Made by a program: the position numbers and the translations under genes. DNA of 64,000 bases from Campylobacter concisus (GTDB lineage: Bacteria; Campylobacterota; Campylobacteria; Campylobacterales; Campylobacteraceae), in NCBI RefSeq assembly GCF_003048675.2, contig NZ_CP060707.1, forward strand, positions 1,116,001-1,180,000, in the 5' to 3' direction. This document shows positions 1-8,054 of the stretch, piece after piece (positions within the stretch are counted from its first letter, which is position 1; the number at the start of each line of letters is the position of its first letter). Under the pieces are notes generated by a model. The model saw only the letters and a list, made by a program, of their open reading frames with translations. It was not told the DNA's origin and did not search any database.

Positions 1-573
1 CTCTTGCATTTTATGGAAGTATTTTTGCACGAAAACGTAGCTACCACCTTTAAATTTAGCATCCTCTTTGCCAACTTTTGCAAAGTGGTCTCTATCTTCG
101 CCGTCAGGATTTTCAGTGCCATCGACAAAGCCAATTATCGCTCTGCCGTCGTGGTACTTAAAGCCTTGAGTCTCATCTGTAAGCTCTGCAAATTTAAACA
201 AAACTTCTTTGATATTTTGCGCCATGTCAAAGCAGTCAGCCGCATTTAGAGCGCGGATATGGATGTGTATATCGCCCTTTGTGCTAACAGCTTCGTGTTT
301 ATCGCCCTTGATCGCTTTAAAATTTACAAGCTCTTTTGGCAATTCTTTTGAAATTTCAAGCTTTTTCCAAGCATCATGACCCACGCCAAGGACGCAATTT
401 ACATTTTCATTTGCGCCAAATCTAACTTTGGCAGTTTTATTTAAATTTACAACCAAAGCACAAAGCTTAGCAAAGCCCTCTTTACATGCCTTTTTGTCGC
501 CTTTTAAGACCCATGTTTGAAAGACTGTGTTGTTACCAGGTGTTTGTGTGACCTCTTGTGAATTTACACTCAT
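1..573 (-). CDS. DyP-type (dye-decolorizing) heme peroxidase, 3' end beyond window
   Basis: The N-terminal 191 codons are visible; the rest runs off the left edge. The start ATG at 573 follows an AGGAGAAAA ribosome site. The motif GFVDGTENPDG at residues 148-158 is the GxxDG signature of DyP peroxidases, and D151 is the distal aspartate that activates peroxide. The heme-ligand histidine would lie just past the edge. There is no twin-arginine or Sec signal, so a cytoplasmic enzyme is expected. Family members oxidise varied substrates with H2O2; the physiological substrate here is unknown. It is probably co-transcribed with, and downstream of, the DUF4230 gene, with a gap of only 23 bp. Confidence 0.9.
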   Translation of the reverse strand, partial: MSVNSQEVTQTPGNNTVFQTWVLKGDKKACKEGFAKLCALVVNLNKTAKVRFGANENVNCVLGVGHDAWKKLEISKELPKELVNFKAIKGDKHEAVSTKGDIHIHIRALNAADCFDMAQNIKEVLFKFAELTDETQGFKYHDGRAIIGFVDGTENPDGEDRDHFAKVGKEDAKFKGGSYVFVQKYFHKMQE

Positions 574-596
574 TTTTTCTCCTTTAAATTTAATTT

Positions 597-1292
597 TTAT
601 GCGATATTTTCTAAATTTAGTTGCTCATTTATCTGCTCGTCACTATCGTCAAAGACGAACTCGACCTTATTTGCGCCAAAGCTCTTAGCTATCGCCTCAA
701 GCGTGTCACGAGCTGATTTGTGGATTTTGCTTTGAAGCTGCGAGATAAGGCGAACGCTCATCTTTTTCACTTCGTTTCTTGCCTCTTCGATTAGTCTATT
801 TTTATCTTCTTCAGTAAATGTGCTACCAAAAAAGCCATTTAGCGAGTCAGGCAGCAAAAATGGTATAAATTTTCCGTTTTTCTCATCATAAAATTTCATA
901 TCGGCGATTGAAAATTTATACTTACATGGGGGCATTTTTATCTTGTAGCTAGAGTTTGCGATCTGCATGATCTCAAGTTTTGGGCTGGTTAGATCGTAGA
1001 TGAAATTTATCTCAAACTCAAATATCATCGAAAGCTTCTTTTCACTCACTAGCCACCTTAGATACTCTTTACCAAAATTTCCAAACGCATGATCTGTCTT
1101 TGTAACGATCTCTTTGCTATAAACTTGAAAAACAGATAATTCGCCGATGCTTTTAAGCTGCGAAATTTCAGTGCTGACTGAGACATTTTCGCTATCGTCT
1201 TTTGCCTTTTTTAGCGCCTTGTTTGACCTATAAAATGCAAATGCCAAAATAGCTAGCAAGATAGCTAATATCAAATTTGCGTATTCGCTCAT
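597..1292 (-). CDS. DUF4230-family membrane-anchored protein
   Basis: A 231-residue protein. One N-terminal membrane helix (about residues 5-22) is followed by a basic, charged stretch and then a soluble alpha/beta domain ending in a helical segment. The overall build resembles DUF4230 proteins, whose function is not known. AGGAGAAAAT precedes the ATG. It lies 23 bp upstream of the DyP peroxidase and 56 bp after the secreted metallo-hydrolase on the same strand, so the three could form one transcript. The DUF4230 assignment is from overall appearance, not from a diagnostic motif; I cannot assign a reaction. Confidence 0.6.
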   Translation of the reverse strand: MSEYANLILAILLAILAFAFYRSNKALKKAKDDSENVSVSTEISQLKSIGELSVFQVYSKEIVTKTDHAFGNFGKEYLRWLVSEKKLSMIFEFEINFIYDLTSPKLEIMQIANSSYKIKMPPCKYKFSIADMKFYDEKNGKFIPFLLPDSLNGFFGSTFTEEDKNRLIEEARNEVKKMSVRLISQLQSKIHKSARDTLEAIAKSFGANKVEFVFDDSDEQINEQLNLENIA

Positions 1293-1348
1293 ATTTTCTC
1301 CTTTAAAGCCCGCATTTTATCCTAAATTTGTAAAGCAAAAGAAATTTA

Positions 1349-2182
1349 TCACTCTGGCAAGGTGATGGGGCTATTATAAGGCATGTGAGCTCCCACTATC
1401 TTTGTAGTCTCATCCTCCAAGCCATCAAGCACCTTTTCTCTTGTTTTAGCAGCTTGCGCTGGATCTACATCATAAGTTATAGATATGCTTGGCTCGACCT
1501 CTTGCACTGCTAGGACGTGAAGAAGGTCGGCTATAAAGATGATCTTATCGTTATCTGTCTCAAAGCTTATCAAGTTGTGCCCTGGAGTGTGGCCATAGGC
1601 TGGGATAGCCATGATCTTTAGTGCCCCGTTAAATAGCGGCTTTTTATGGTCAAAAAAGCTCTTATCATCCTTATAAAGCGATAAAATTTTCTTTGTCCTC
1701 TCATCTTTACCCTTCATCCAGTAGTCCCACTCCTTTTCATCTATAAAAAGCTTGGCATTTTTAAATGTCTTTTTGCCACCATCTATGAGCCCGCCTATGT
1801 GATCAGGATGAGCGTGCGTGATGATGACGTAGGTTAGATCCTCTGGTTTTATATTGCCAAAAGTTTGCAGATCATACTTTAAAACCTCCAAGCTATCTTC
1901 ATAACCGCTATCTATGAGCGCTGTGTAGTCCTCGCACTTTGCAAACATTACGTTGTGTTTGTTTGGTAAATTTTTAGTATTTGCCACAAGCTCTTTTTGC
2001 GCCTCATCTTTGGCTATTAGCTTATCTACTGGCGCGTCAGTCGTCTTTAGTGAAAATACATAAAGCTTGCATCCGCCCATAGCTCCTATCCATACTTGAT
2101 CATTTTGTTTGCCAACCACCTCATCATCGGCACAAAAAGCCAAAGTGCAAAACAACGCAAGACTTAATAAACTCTTTTTCAT
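1349..2182 (-). CDS. Secreted metallo-beta-lactamase-fold hydrolase
   Basis: A 277-residue protein with a Sec signal peptide (about residues 1-18, ending FCA). The MBL zinc motif THAHPDHIGG supplies H123, H125, D127 and H128. Further ligands are plausible at H198/H202 in GHTPGH, D219 in IADLLH and H266 in GAHMPY, so both metal sites look complete. It resembles the periplasmic quorum-quencher/hydrolase-like branch of the MBL superfamily rather than true beta-lactamases, and the substrate cannot be predicted. The upstream 298 bp up to the divergent autotransporter gene should contain its promoter. Confidence 0.85.
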   Translation of the reverse strand: MKKSLLSLALFCTLAFCADDEVVGKQNDQVWIGAMGGCKLYVFSLKTTDAPVDKLIAKDEAQKELVANTKNLPNKHNVMFAKCEDYTALIDSGYEDSLEVLKYDLQTFGNIKPEDLTYVIITHAHPDHIGGLIDGGKKTFKNAKLFIDEKEWDYWMKGKDERTKKILSLYKDDKSFFDHKKPLFNGALKIMAIPAYGHTPGHNLISFETDNDKIIFIADLLHVLAVQEVEPSISITYDVDPAQAAKTREKVLDGLEDETTKIVGAHMPYNSPITLPE

Positions 2183-2480
2183 ATCTCATCCTTGAATAAA
2201 TTTGCGAAATTTTAGTCCTGTAAATTTAATGAAAAATAATAATCCTTTAAAAAATATATAAATAATAGTTTTAAGAATGGCAATAAAAAAAATTATATTT
2301 AAATAACTAATTTTAGATGAACTTTTTTATAAAAATATCTTGCTAAATATAAAAATAGCGTAAATAACGTATATTTTCGTAAATTTAGCCTACTATTTTT
2401 CATTAAATTATTATTATTTTAATTAATAATTTATTTTAAGAATTTTAGAATTAGTTTAAATTTTATGCAAAGGACGAGAT
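2183..2480. other. A+T-rich divergent intergenic region
   Basis: About 300 bp of very A+T-rich sequence between the leftward MBL-fold gene and the rightward autotransporter gene. I see no open reading frame or RNA gene. It must hold promoters for both directions. An AAAGGACGAG ribosome site is visible just before the autotransporter ATG, but I could not pick -35/-10 boxes with confidence in such A+T-rich DNA. Confidence 0.5.
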
Positions 2481-5400
2481 ATGAAAAGATCCGTTTCAAG
2501 CAAAAAGTGCATCCTTTTAAGCGTTGCTTGCTGCACTCTTTTGCTTGCTAATCAACTAAGTGCCAGTGAGCAAAACAGGGGCAAATTTGGCGATATAAAA
2601 AGCTGGCAGAGCGATGAGTACAAAGCTGACTGGGGTTTAGTGAGTATGAACGCAGCCGTTGCGTATGCTCTTGGAGCAACTGGCAAAGGCGTAACGCTTG
2701 GCGTGATGGACTCTGGAGTGCTACTTAGCCATCCAGAATTTAGTGATGGCAGAGTAAGTGCGCTAAAAGTCTCTGGTAGCTACTATAAAGATGGTCAAAG
2801 ATACCCTGACACCGCGTATGGCAACTCGCCATTAGTTGGAAAAGGTAGCGGAGATAAAAATAAAAAAGACTTTGGTGACTTTAAAAAAGGCGAGGAATTT
2901 AGCATAGATGGTGACTGGATAGCTGGAGTAAACGACTCTCACGGCACTCACGTAGCTGGCAGCATAGCTGCTTCAAGAGATGGTGTGGGCATGCACGGCG
3001 TAGCATTTGACTCAAGGCTTATAATGGGCAATACTGGCGGCACTGACGGTATGACATATGGTCCAAATCAAGACTACAACTTCTTTTTAAAATCCTACGA
3101 GGGACTAGCAAAGAGTGGAGCTAGAGCGATAAATAACAGCTGGGGTTCAAACCGCAAATTTTACAAAGCCTATGAAGGTGCTACTGGATATGATGGTGGC
3201 AACAACCTAGATATAAAAGATCTTGATGCTGCCTATAAAAGCTACTATCCATTTGTAGTAAATGGCAAAAATTTCTTAGATGCAGCCTATGAGGTCGCTA
3301 CAAGATATGGCGTCATCCAAATTTTTACTGCTGGCAACAGAGACGGGATGAAAGAGTCATATACAAGAGCGATGCTCCCATACTTTAGACCTGATGCTGA
3401 GAAATACTGGCTAAATGTCACTGGTCAGCTAGAGGGCGACACACAGCGCTACAACACACCTGGTCACTCAAAATGGTGGAGCGTGGCAGCACCTGCAAAG
3501 CCTATATACTCAACCGTCGTTGATCTAAAAACTGGCAAAGCAGACTACGGCACAAAAGGCGGCACATCAATGGCAGCTCCACACGTCACTGGCACACTTG
3601 GTGTCATCATGCAAAGATACCCATATATGAATAACGCTCAGATAAGAGAGGTGCTACTAACTACTGCAAGGCAAGTTCATGATGACTTCAAAGAGCCAGC
3701 CGATACTAGAAAAATTTCAGGCTTTAGTGCTGCGCTTGGAGTGCCTGATGAGCGCTGGGGCTGGGGCGTAGTGGATCTATATAAGGCGATGTTTGGACCA
3801 GGTCAGCTTCTAGGAGTGTTTGATGTAAATTTAAATAGCGATGATATCTACTCAAATAATATAAGCGATGTGGCTATCAAATTTAGAAAAACAGAAGATG
3901 ATGCAGAGGCTAAAATTTGGACCGAGCGCAAGGCTGAGCTAGAGAAAATAGCAAATTTAACACCAGAGCAAAAAGCCGAACTTGAGATAGGTAACGCTAG
4001 AGAAAGAGCAAGAGAGCTAAGGGCAAGTGAGGGCTACGAAGGTACTCTTATAAAAAGAGGTCAAGGCACACTAAGCCTAGCAGGAGATAACTCTTACACT
4101 GGCAAGACCATAATAAAAGGCGGCAAGATCACAGCTCTTAATCAATCTCTAAAATCAAGCGACGTGATAGTAGAAAATGGCGGCGCACTAGAAATTGTAA
4201 GAGAAATGAGCGTGCCAAAGGTTAGTAGAAATAAATTTACCTTGCAACTATCTTTAGGAGAAGTGACCAAAAAAAGCTCAAATGACGTAGTAAAAGCCAC
4301 TATCAAATCAGGCGGTAGCTACATCGTCTCAAACGGCGCTTCAAATTTGGATCTAAACTTTGAAAAAAGCTCATTTATAAACATAAGTGAGCCAAGCTTA
4401 GAGGTCATGCAAAGGCTCTATAACGACAGCACAAAATCAAAGACATTTACAGCAACTGGAAATTTCAAAGGCTATGATGATACCCTTTCAAAAGAGTATG
4501 CATTTTTTGATCTTGGCAAAAACTATAGTGATGACAAGCTAGAGCTTACTCTTAAAAAATCAAAAAATACAATGACAAGCATCGCAGCTAATGACAACCA
4601 AAAGAAAGTTGCACAGCTCATAGAAAGCACAGCAAGCCAGCCAGCGCTACTTCCTTCGCCATTTAGAAGCAGGCCAGCAGTTATCACAAGCGATCTTTAT
4701 AGACACTTCATCTACACTACACCAAAAGAGGCAAAACAAACTCTAAAAACATTTGCAAATGAGGCAAATTTAGCTCAGCACAATGCATTTTTACTAGAAA
4801 GCATCATGCTAAAAAATGCAGTTATCAACCACGAATCTGACCCATTTGGCATAAGAGCAAGCGACTCAAATGGTATGAAATTTTGGTCAAATACCATGTT
4901 TGACGCTATGAAATTTAATGACATAAAAGCAAACTCTATGACACAGCTTTTTGGATTTGACGGCAGTGTAAATGACGCATTTGTACTTGGCGGTGTTCTT
5001 GGTGCTAGCACAGAAAAAGTAAAAGAAGACGGCGATGATGCCTATAAGACAAAAGGCAAAAGCATCGGTATCTACGGCAAAAGTGAGATCGCTAGCACGA
5101 AACTAGACCTTGGCGTCCTATACACAGATGCTAAGCGCAAAACTCAAAATGGTGCAACAATCGCAAGCTTTTACTCAAACGATCATATAAAAAGCAAAGA
5201 AAAAGCGCTTAATGCTTATGCAAATTTAGCCCTAACTAGCTTTAATACAGAAAATTTCTCACTAAATCCTTATGTGGGTGCAAGCTATCTACGCATGAAA
5301 ACTGATAGCACAAGCCAAAATGTAGGAATTTTCAAAATGGATGTTGATGAAAAAACTAGAAATTTAGGCATTTTTAGCCTTGGTCTAAACCCTAGCGTAC

Positions 5401-5672
5401 CTTTTAGTCTAGGTAGCACTAAGATGAAATTTGAAGCTGATCTAGCATACAACAGACTAGTTGGCGACACAAAACCAACTATCGGCGTGAATGTCGCAAA
5501 TGCTGGATACCTAGAGCTAGAGGGCAAAGAGGTTAAAAACCTTGGCACAGCTAGCCTTGGCATAAAAGCAAATGTCTATAAAAATGTAAATTTAGGCCTT
5601 TCTTACACTGGAGCTTTTGCTAAAGATGTAAGATCAAACAGCGTAAATGCTAAATTTGAGATATTGTTTTAG
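2481..5672 (+). CDS. Subtilisin-like (S8) serine protease autotransporter
   Basis: A 1063-residue type V secretion protein. An extended, basic N-terminus and signal peptide (about 1-29) lead into an S8 subtilase domain (about 50-435) with the triad D77 (VMDSGV), H154 (HGTHVAG) and S363 (GTSMAAPHV); N285 in TAGN fits the oxyanion position. A charged helical linker (about 465-505) follows, then an autotransporter-associated beta-strand repeat (about 510-560, GTLSLAGDNSYTG) and a C-terminal 12-strand beta-barrel region (about 790-1063) ending in the barrel-typical terminal Phe. Relatives such as NalP cleave surface proteins; a self-processing or adhesin-trimming role is inference. It is monocistronic, with a strong hairpin directly after it. 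Confidence 0.95.
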   Translation: MKRSVSSKKCILLSVACCTLLLANQLSASEQNRGKFGDIKSWQSDEYKADWGLVSMNAAVAYALGATGKGVTLGVMDSGVLLSHPEFSDGRVSALKVSGSYYKDGQRYPDTAYGNSPLVGKGSGDKNKKDFGDFKKGEEFSIDGDWIAGVNDSHGTHVAGSIAASRDGVGMHGVAFDSRLIMGNTGGTDGMTYGPNQDYNFFLKSYEGLAKSGARAINNSWGSNRKFYKAYEGATGYDGGNNLDIKDLDAAYKSYYPFVVNGKNFLDAAYEVATRYGVIQIFTAGNRDGMKESYTRAMLPYFRPDAEKYWLNVTGQLEGDTQRYNTPGHSKWWSVAAPAKPIYSTVVDLKTGKADYGTKGGTSMAAPHVTGTLGVIMQRYPYMNNAQIREVLLTTARQVHDDFKEPADTRKISGFSAALGVPDERWGWGVVDLYKAMFGPGQLLGVFDVNLNSDDIYSNNISDVAIKFRKTEDDAEAKIWTERKAELEKIANLTPEQKAELEIGNARERARELRASEGYEGTLIKRGQGTLSLAGDNSYTGKTIIKGGKITALNQSLKSSDVIVENGGALEIVREMSVPKVSRNKFTLQLSLGEVTKKSSNDVVKATIKSGGSYIVSNGASNLDLNFEKSSFINISEPSLEVMQRLYNDSTKSKTFTATGNFKGYDDTLSKEYAFFDLGKNYSDDKLELTLKKSKNTMTSIAANDNQKKVAQLIESTASQPALLPSPFRSRPAVITSDLYRHFIYTTPKEAKQTLKTFANEANLAQHNAFLLESIMLKNAVINHESDPFGIRASDSNGMKFWSNTMFDAMKFNDIKANSMTQLFGFDGSVNDAFVLGGVLGASTEKVKEDGDDAYKTKGKSIGIYGKSEIASTKLDLGVLYTDAKRKTQNGATIASFYSNDHIKSKEKALNAYANLALTSFNTENFSLNPYVGASYLRMKTDSTSQNVGIFKMDVDEKTRNLGIFSLGLNPSVPFSLGSTKMKFEADLAYNRLVGDTKPTIGVNVANAGYLELEGKEVKNLGTASLGIKANVYKNVNLGLSYTGAFAKDVRSNSVNAKFEILF

Positions 5673-5680
5673 TTGATTAA

Positions 5681-5710
5681 AAGCTCGCTACTTTAAAAGG
5701 TAGCGAGCTT
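5681..5710. terminator. Bidirectional hairpin between autotransporter and ilvA
   Basis: A perfect 11-bp stem (AAGCTCGCTAC against GTAGCGAGCTT) with an 8-nt loop lies in the short gap between two convergent genes. T-rich stretches flank it only weakly, but the position suits a shared terminator. Confidence 0.75.
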
Positions 5711-5716
5711 ATGAAT

Positions 5717-6928
5717 TTAAAAGAGTTGAGTGAAAGAAAAGCCGTTTTTATTAAGCGTATCTTTGATCTTTTCTTGATGCTCAAGCCCTTTTGTCTCAAG
5801 CGTGATAGTGATGCTTGCATCGCCGTAGTCAAGCTTAGTAGAGAAGCGGTCGTAGTCGATCTTAACTATGTTTGCATTTGCTGATTTTAGGCTATCAGTT
5901 AGGCTCATGAGCGCTCCTGGCTTATCCACAAGCGTGATTTGCAAGGTCATCTTGCGGTGAGACTTGATAAGACCCTTTTCGATGATGATAGAAAGCACCT
6001 GAACATCGATATTTCCACCACTTAGAACCACGCCTATCTTTGCGCCTTTTTTAAATTTGATCTTATCATGCATAAGTGCTGCCACACCAGCTGCGCCAGC
6101 TCCCTCAACCACGATCTTTTGCGTCTCTAGCAAGAACAAAATCGCAGTTGCGATCTCCTCATCATCGACCTGCACAAACTCATCCACGCACTCAACGATA
6201 TTTTTAAGCGTTATCTCACTCGCATCACGCACAGCGATACCATCGGCTATTGTGCGAACTGACTTTGAGTTTATGCTCTTTTTAGCGCCGTAGCTGTTAA
6301 ACATCGCTGGAGCGCCCTTTGCGCCGACGCAAACGACTTTGGTTTTTGGATTGACTTGTTTTATACAGCTTGCCACGCCACTAGCTAAGCCACCACCACC
6401 AACTGGCACTACAACCATATCAAGGTCGCTTATCTCATCAAGCATCTCAAGACCCACAGTGCCCTGCCCTGCCATGACATACTCATCGTTAAATGGATGA
6501 ACAAAGGTCATATCTTTTTCTTTGGCGTAATTTACTGCAAATTCATACGCCTCATCAAAGTTATCACCTTTTAAGATCACTTCAGCGCCAAGATCCTTTG
6601 TGCCAGCCACCTTTAGAAGTGGGGTTGATTCTGGCATGACGATGCAAGCATGCACGCCAAATTCTTTTGCACTTATCGCCACGCCTTGAGCGTGATTGCC
6701 GGCGCTTGCAGCCACGACGCCACGTTTTCGCTCCTCCTCGCTTAGGCTAGCTATTTTATTGTAAGCGCCTCTTATCTTGTAAGCTCCAGTTCGTTGTAAA
6801 TTTTCCTCTTTTAGATAGACATTTGCGCCTAAAATTTTGCTAAGTTTTGCACTTAGCGCAAACGGAGTTTTATTTACAAAGTGACCGATCGTTATCTTTG
6901 CTTGGATTATTTTGTTTAATGAAACCAT
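5717..6928 (-). CDS. ilvA: Threonine ammonia-lyase (threonine dehydratase)
   Basis: A 403-residue PLP enzyme that deaminates L-threonine to 2-oxobutanoate, the first step towards isoleucine. The PLP lysine is K51 in AYKIRGAYN; SAGNHAQG (75-82) and the glycine loop GGGGLASG (177-184) bind the cofactor. A single C-terminal ACT domain (about 325-403) suggests the short, one-ACT form rather than the two-ACT IlvA of E. coli. A TTG six bases upstream of the ATG would also be open, but it abuts the AGGAAAG ribosome site, which is correctly spaced for the ATG at 6928. It lies downstream of trmA with a 14-bp gap. Confidence 0.9.
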   Translation of the reverse strand: MVSLNKIIQAKITIGHFVNKTPFALSAKLSKILGANVYLKEENLQRTGAYKIRGAYNKIASLSEEERKRGVVAASAGNHAQGVAISAKEFGVHACIVMPESTPLLKVAGTKDLGAEVILKGDNFDEAYEFAVNYAKEKDMTFVHPFNDEYVMAGQGTVGLEMLDEISDLDMVVVPVGGGGLASGVASCIKQVNPKTKVVCVGAKGAPAMFNSYGAKKSINSKSVRTIADGIAVRDASEITLKNIVECVDEFVQVDDEEIATAILFLLETQKIVVEGAGAAGVAALMHDKIKFKKGAKIGVVLSGGNIDVQVLSIIIEKGLIKSHRKMTLQITLVDKPGALMSLTDSLKSANANIVKIDYDRFSTKLDYGDASITITLETKGLEHQEKIKDTLNKNGFSFTQLF

Positions 6929-6942
6929 TTTCAACTTTCCTT

Positions 6943-8052
6943 TTAAAATTTATCTTTTGCCTCTAGTAGCACGCCACACTCGATGTGATGAGTGTTGACA
7001 AACTGATCAAAGAGCGCAAATTTTATCACTTTATGGCTTTTAGTAAGCTCATTTAGATTTTCTTTTAACGTATCTGGGTTGCACGATATATAGATGATGT
7101 TTTTGAAATTTCTAATGAAATTTATGACGCTTTCACTTAGTCCTGCGCGAGGTGGATCGACAAGGACGTGAGAGAAGTTAAAGTCGTTTAAGCTTATATC
7201 TTTTAGCCTATTAAACTCCCTAACGCCAGCAAATGCGCTCATCAGCTCATCAGCGTCCATTCGCAAAAATTTGATATTTTCTGCCCCATTTAGCTCGCAG
7301 TTTTTAAGGGCATTTGCGATCGAGCTTTTTGAAATTTCAGTAGCGAGAACGTTTTTAAATTTAAACGAAAGCGGGATGGTAAAATTCCCATGTCCGCAGT
7401 AGAGCTCCAGTAGGTCAGCGCCACCTTGCACGCACTCTTTTGCCCAAGCTATCATCTTCTCATTTACCGCTTTATTTGGCTGGATAAAGGCATTTTCACT
7501 TAGGCTAAATTTATAAATTTGCCCATCAACATTTAGCTCATCAACTAAATTTAGCTCACCACTAAGAAGCTTTTGACCACGTGACCTAGCTAGGATCATC
7601 ACATCAAGCTTACTAGCTAGAATTTTCATCACCGCTTCAAACTCACTATCAAGCTTTTTGTGATAAAGAAGCGTGACTAAGGTGCCGCTTTTACAGGCGA
7701 TAAACTCCACTCCAAAGAGCTTTGTGCGTAAAATTTCATCATCTTGCAAGCTCTCAAGTAGCCTTGGCATGAGAGTCCCAATTTGCTCGCAAACCTTTGG
7801 GCACTCATCTATGAAGACCTTTTTGCCCTTTTGGCTTGCGTGCATCGTATAGCTAAGCTTGCTACCCTCGTGCCAGATGCCAAACTCAGCCCTCGTGCGG
7901 TAGTGCTTTGGGCTTGAGCTAAAAAGATCAAATTTACCTTCATAAAACTGGGAGAAATTTTGCTTGATAAGATCGGTTTTAAATGAAATTTGCTCACTAT
8001 AAGGGGTAAAAAGAGTGCATGATCCGCACTCTTTTAGGTATTTACAGTCCAA
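6943..8052 (-). CDS. trmA: tRNA (uracil-5-)-methyltransferase TrmA, with Fe-S-type cysteines
   Basis: A 369-residue SAM enzyme expected to make m5U54 in the tRNA T-loop. It follows E. coli TrmA closely in motifs: YRTRAEFGIWH near residue 51, LLYHKKLD, the SAM site ELYCGHGNF (206-214), VDPPRAGL (288-295), the nucleophile C314 in YISCNPDTL, and a THHIECG tail. Unusually, it begins with C3-x5-C9-x2-C12 and has C84, the spacing of the [4Fe-4S] ligands of the rRNA enzyme RumA/RlmD, but there is no TRAM domain in front. tRNA is the likely target from overall similarity; rRNA cannot be excluded. It has a 2-bp gap to the antiporter gene upstream. Confidence 0.88.
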   Translation of the reverse strand: MDCKYLKECGSCTLFTPYSEQISFKTDLIKQNFSQFYEGKFDLFSSSPKHYRTRAEFGIWHEGSKLSYTMHASQKGKKVFIDECPKVCEQIGTLMPRLLESLQDDEILRTKLFGVEFIACKSGTLVTLLYHKKLDSEFEAVMKILASKLDVMILARSRGQKLLSGELNLVDELNVDGQIYKFSLSENAFIQPNKAVNEKMIAWAKECVQGGADLLELYCGHGNFTIPLSFKFKNVLATEISKSSIANALKNCELNGAENIKFLRMDADELMSAFAGVREFNRLKDISLNDFNFSHVLVDPPRAGLSESVINFIRNFKNIIYISCNPDTLKENLNELTKSHKVIKFALFDQFVNTHHIECGVLLEAKDKF

Positions 8053-8054
8053 AT

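Noticed and set aside
4775-5563. Leftward open frames within the autotransporter gene
   Set aside because: They are antisense to a clear protein with full domain structure and have no start signals or family likeness.
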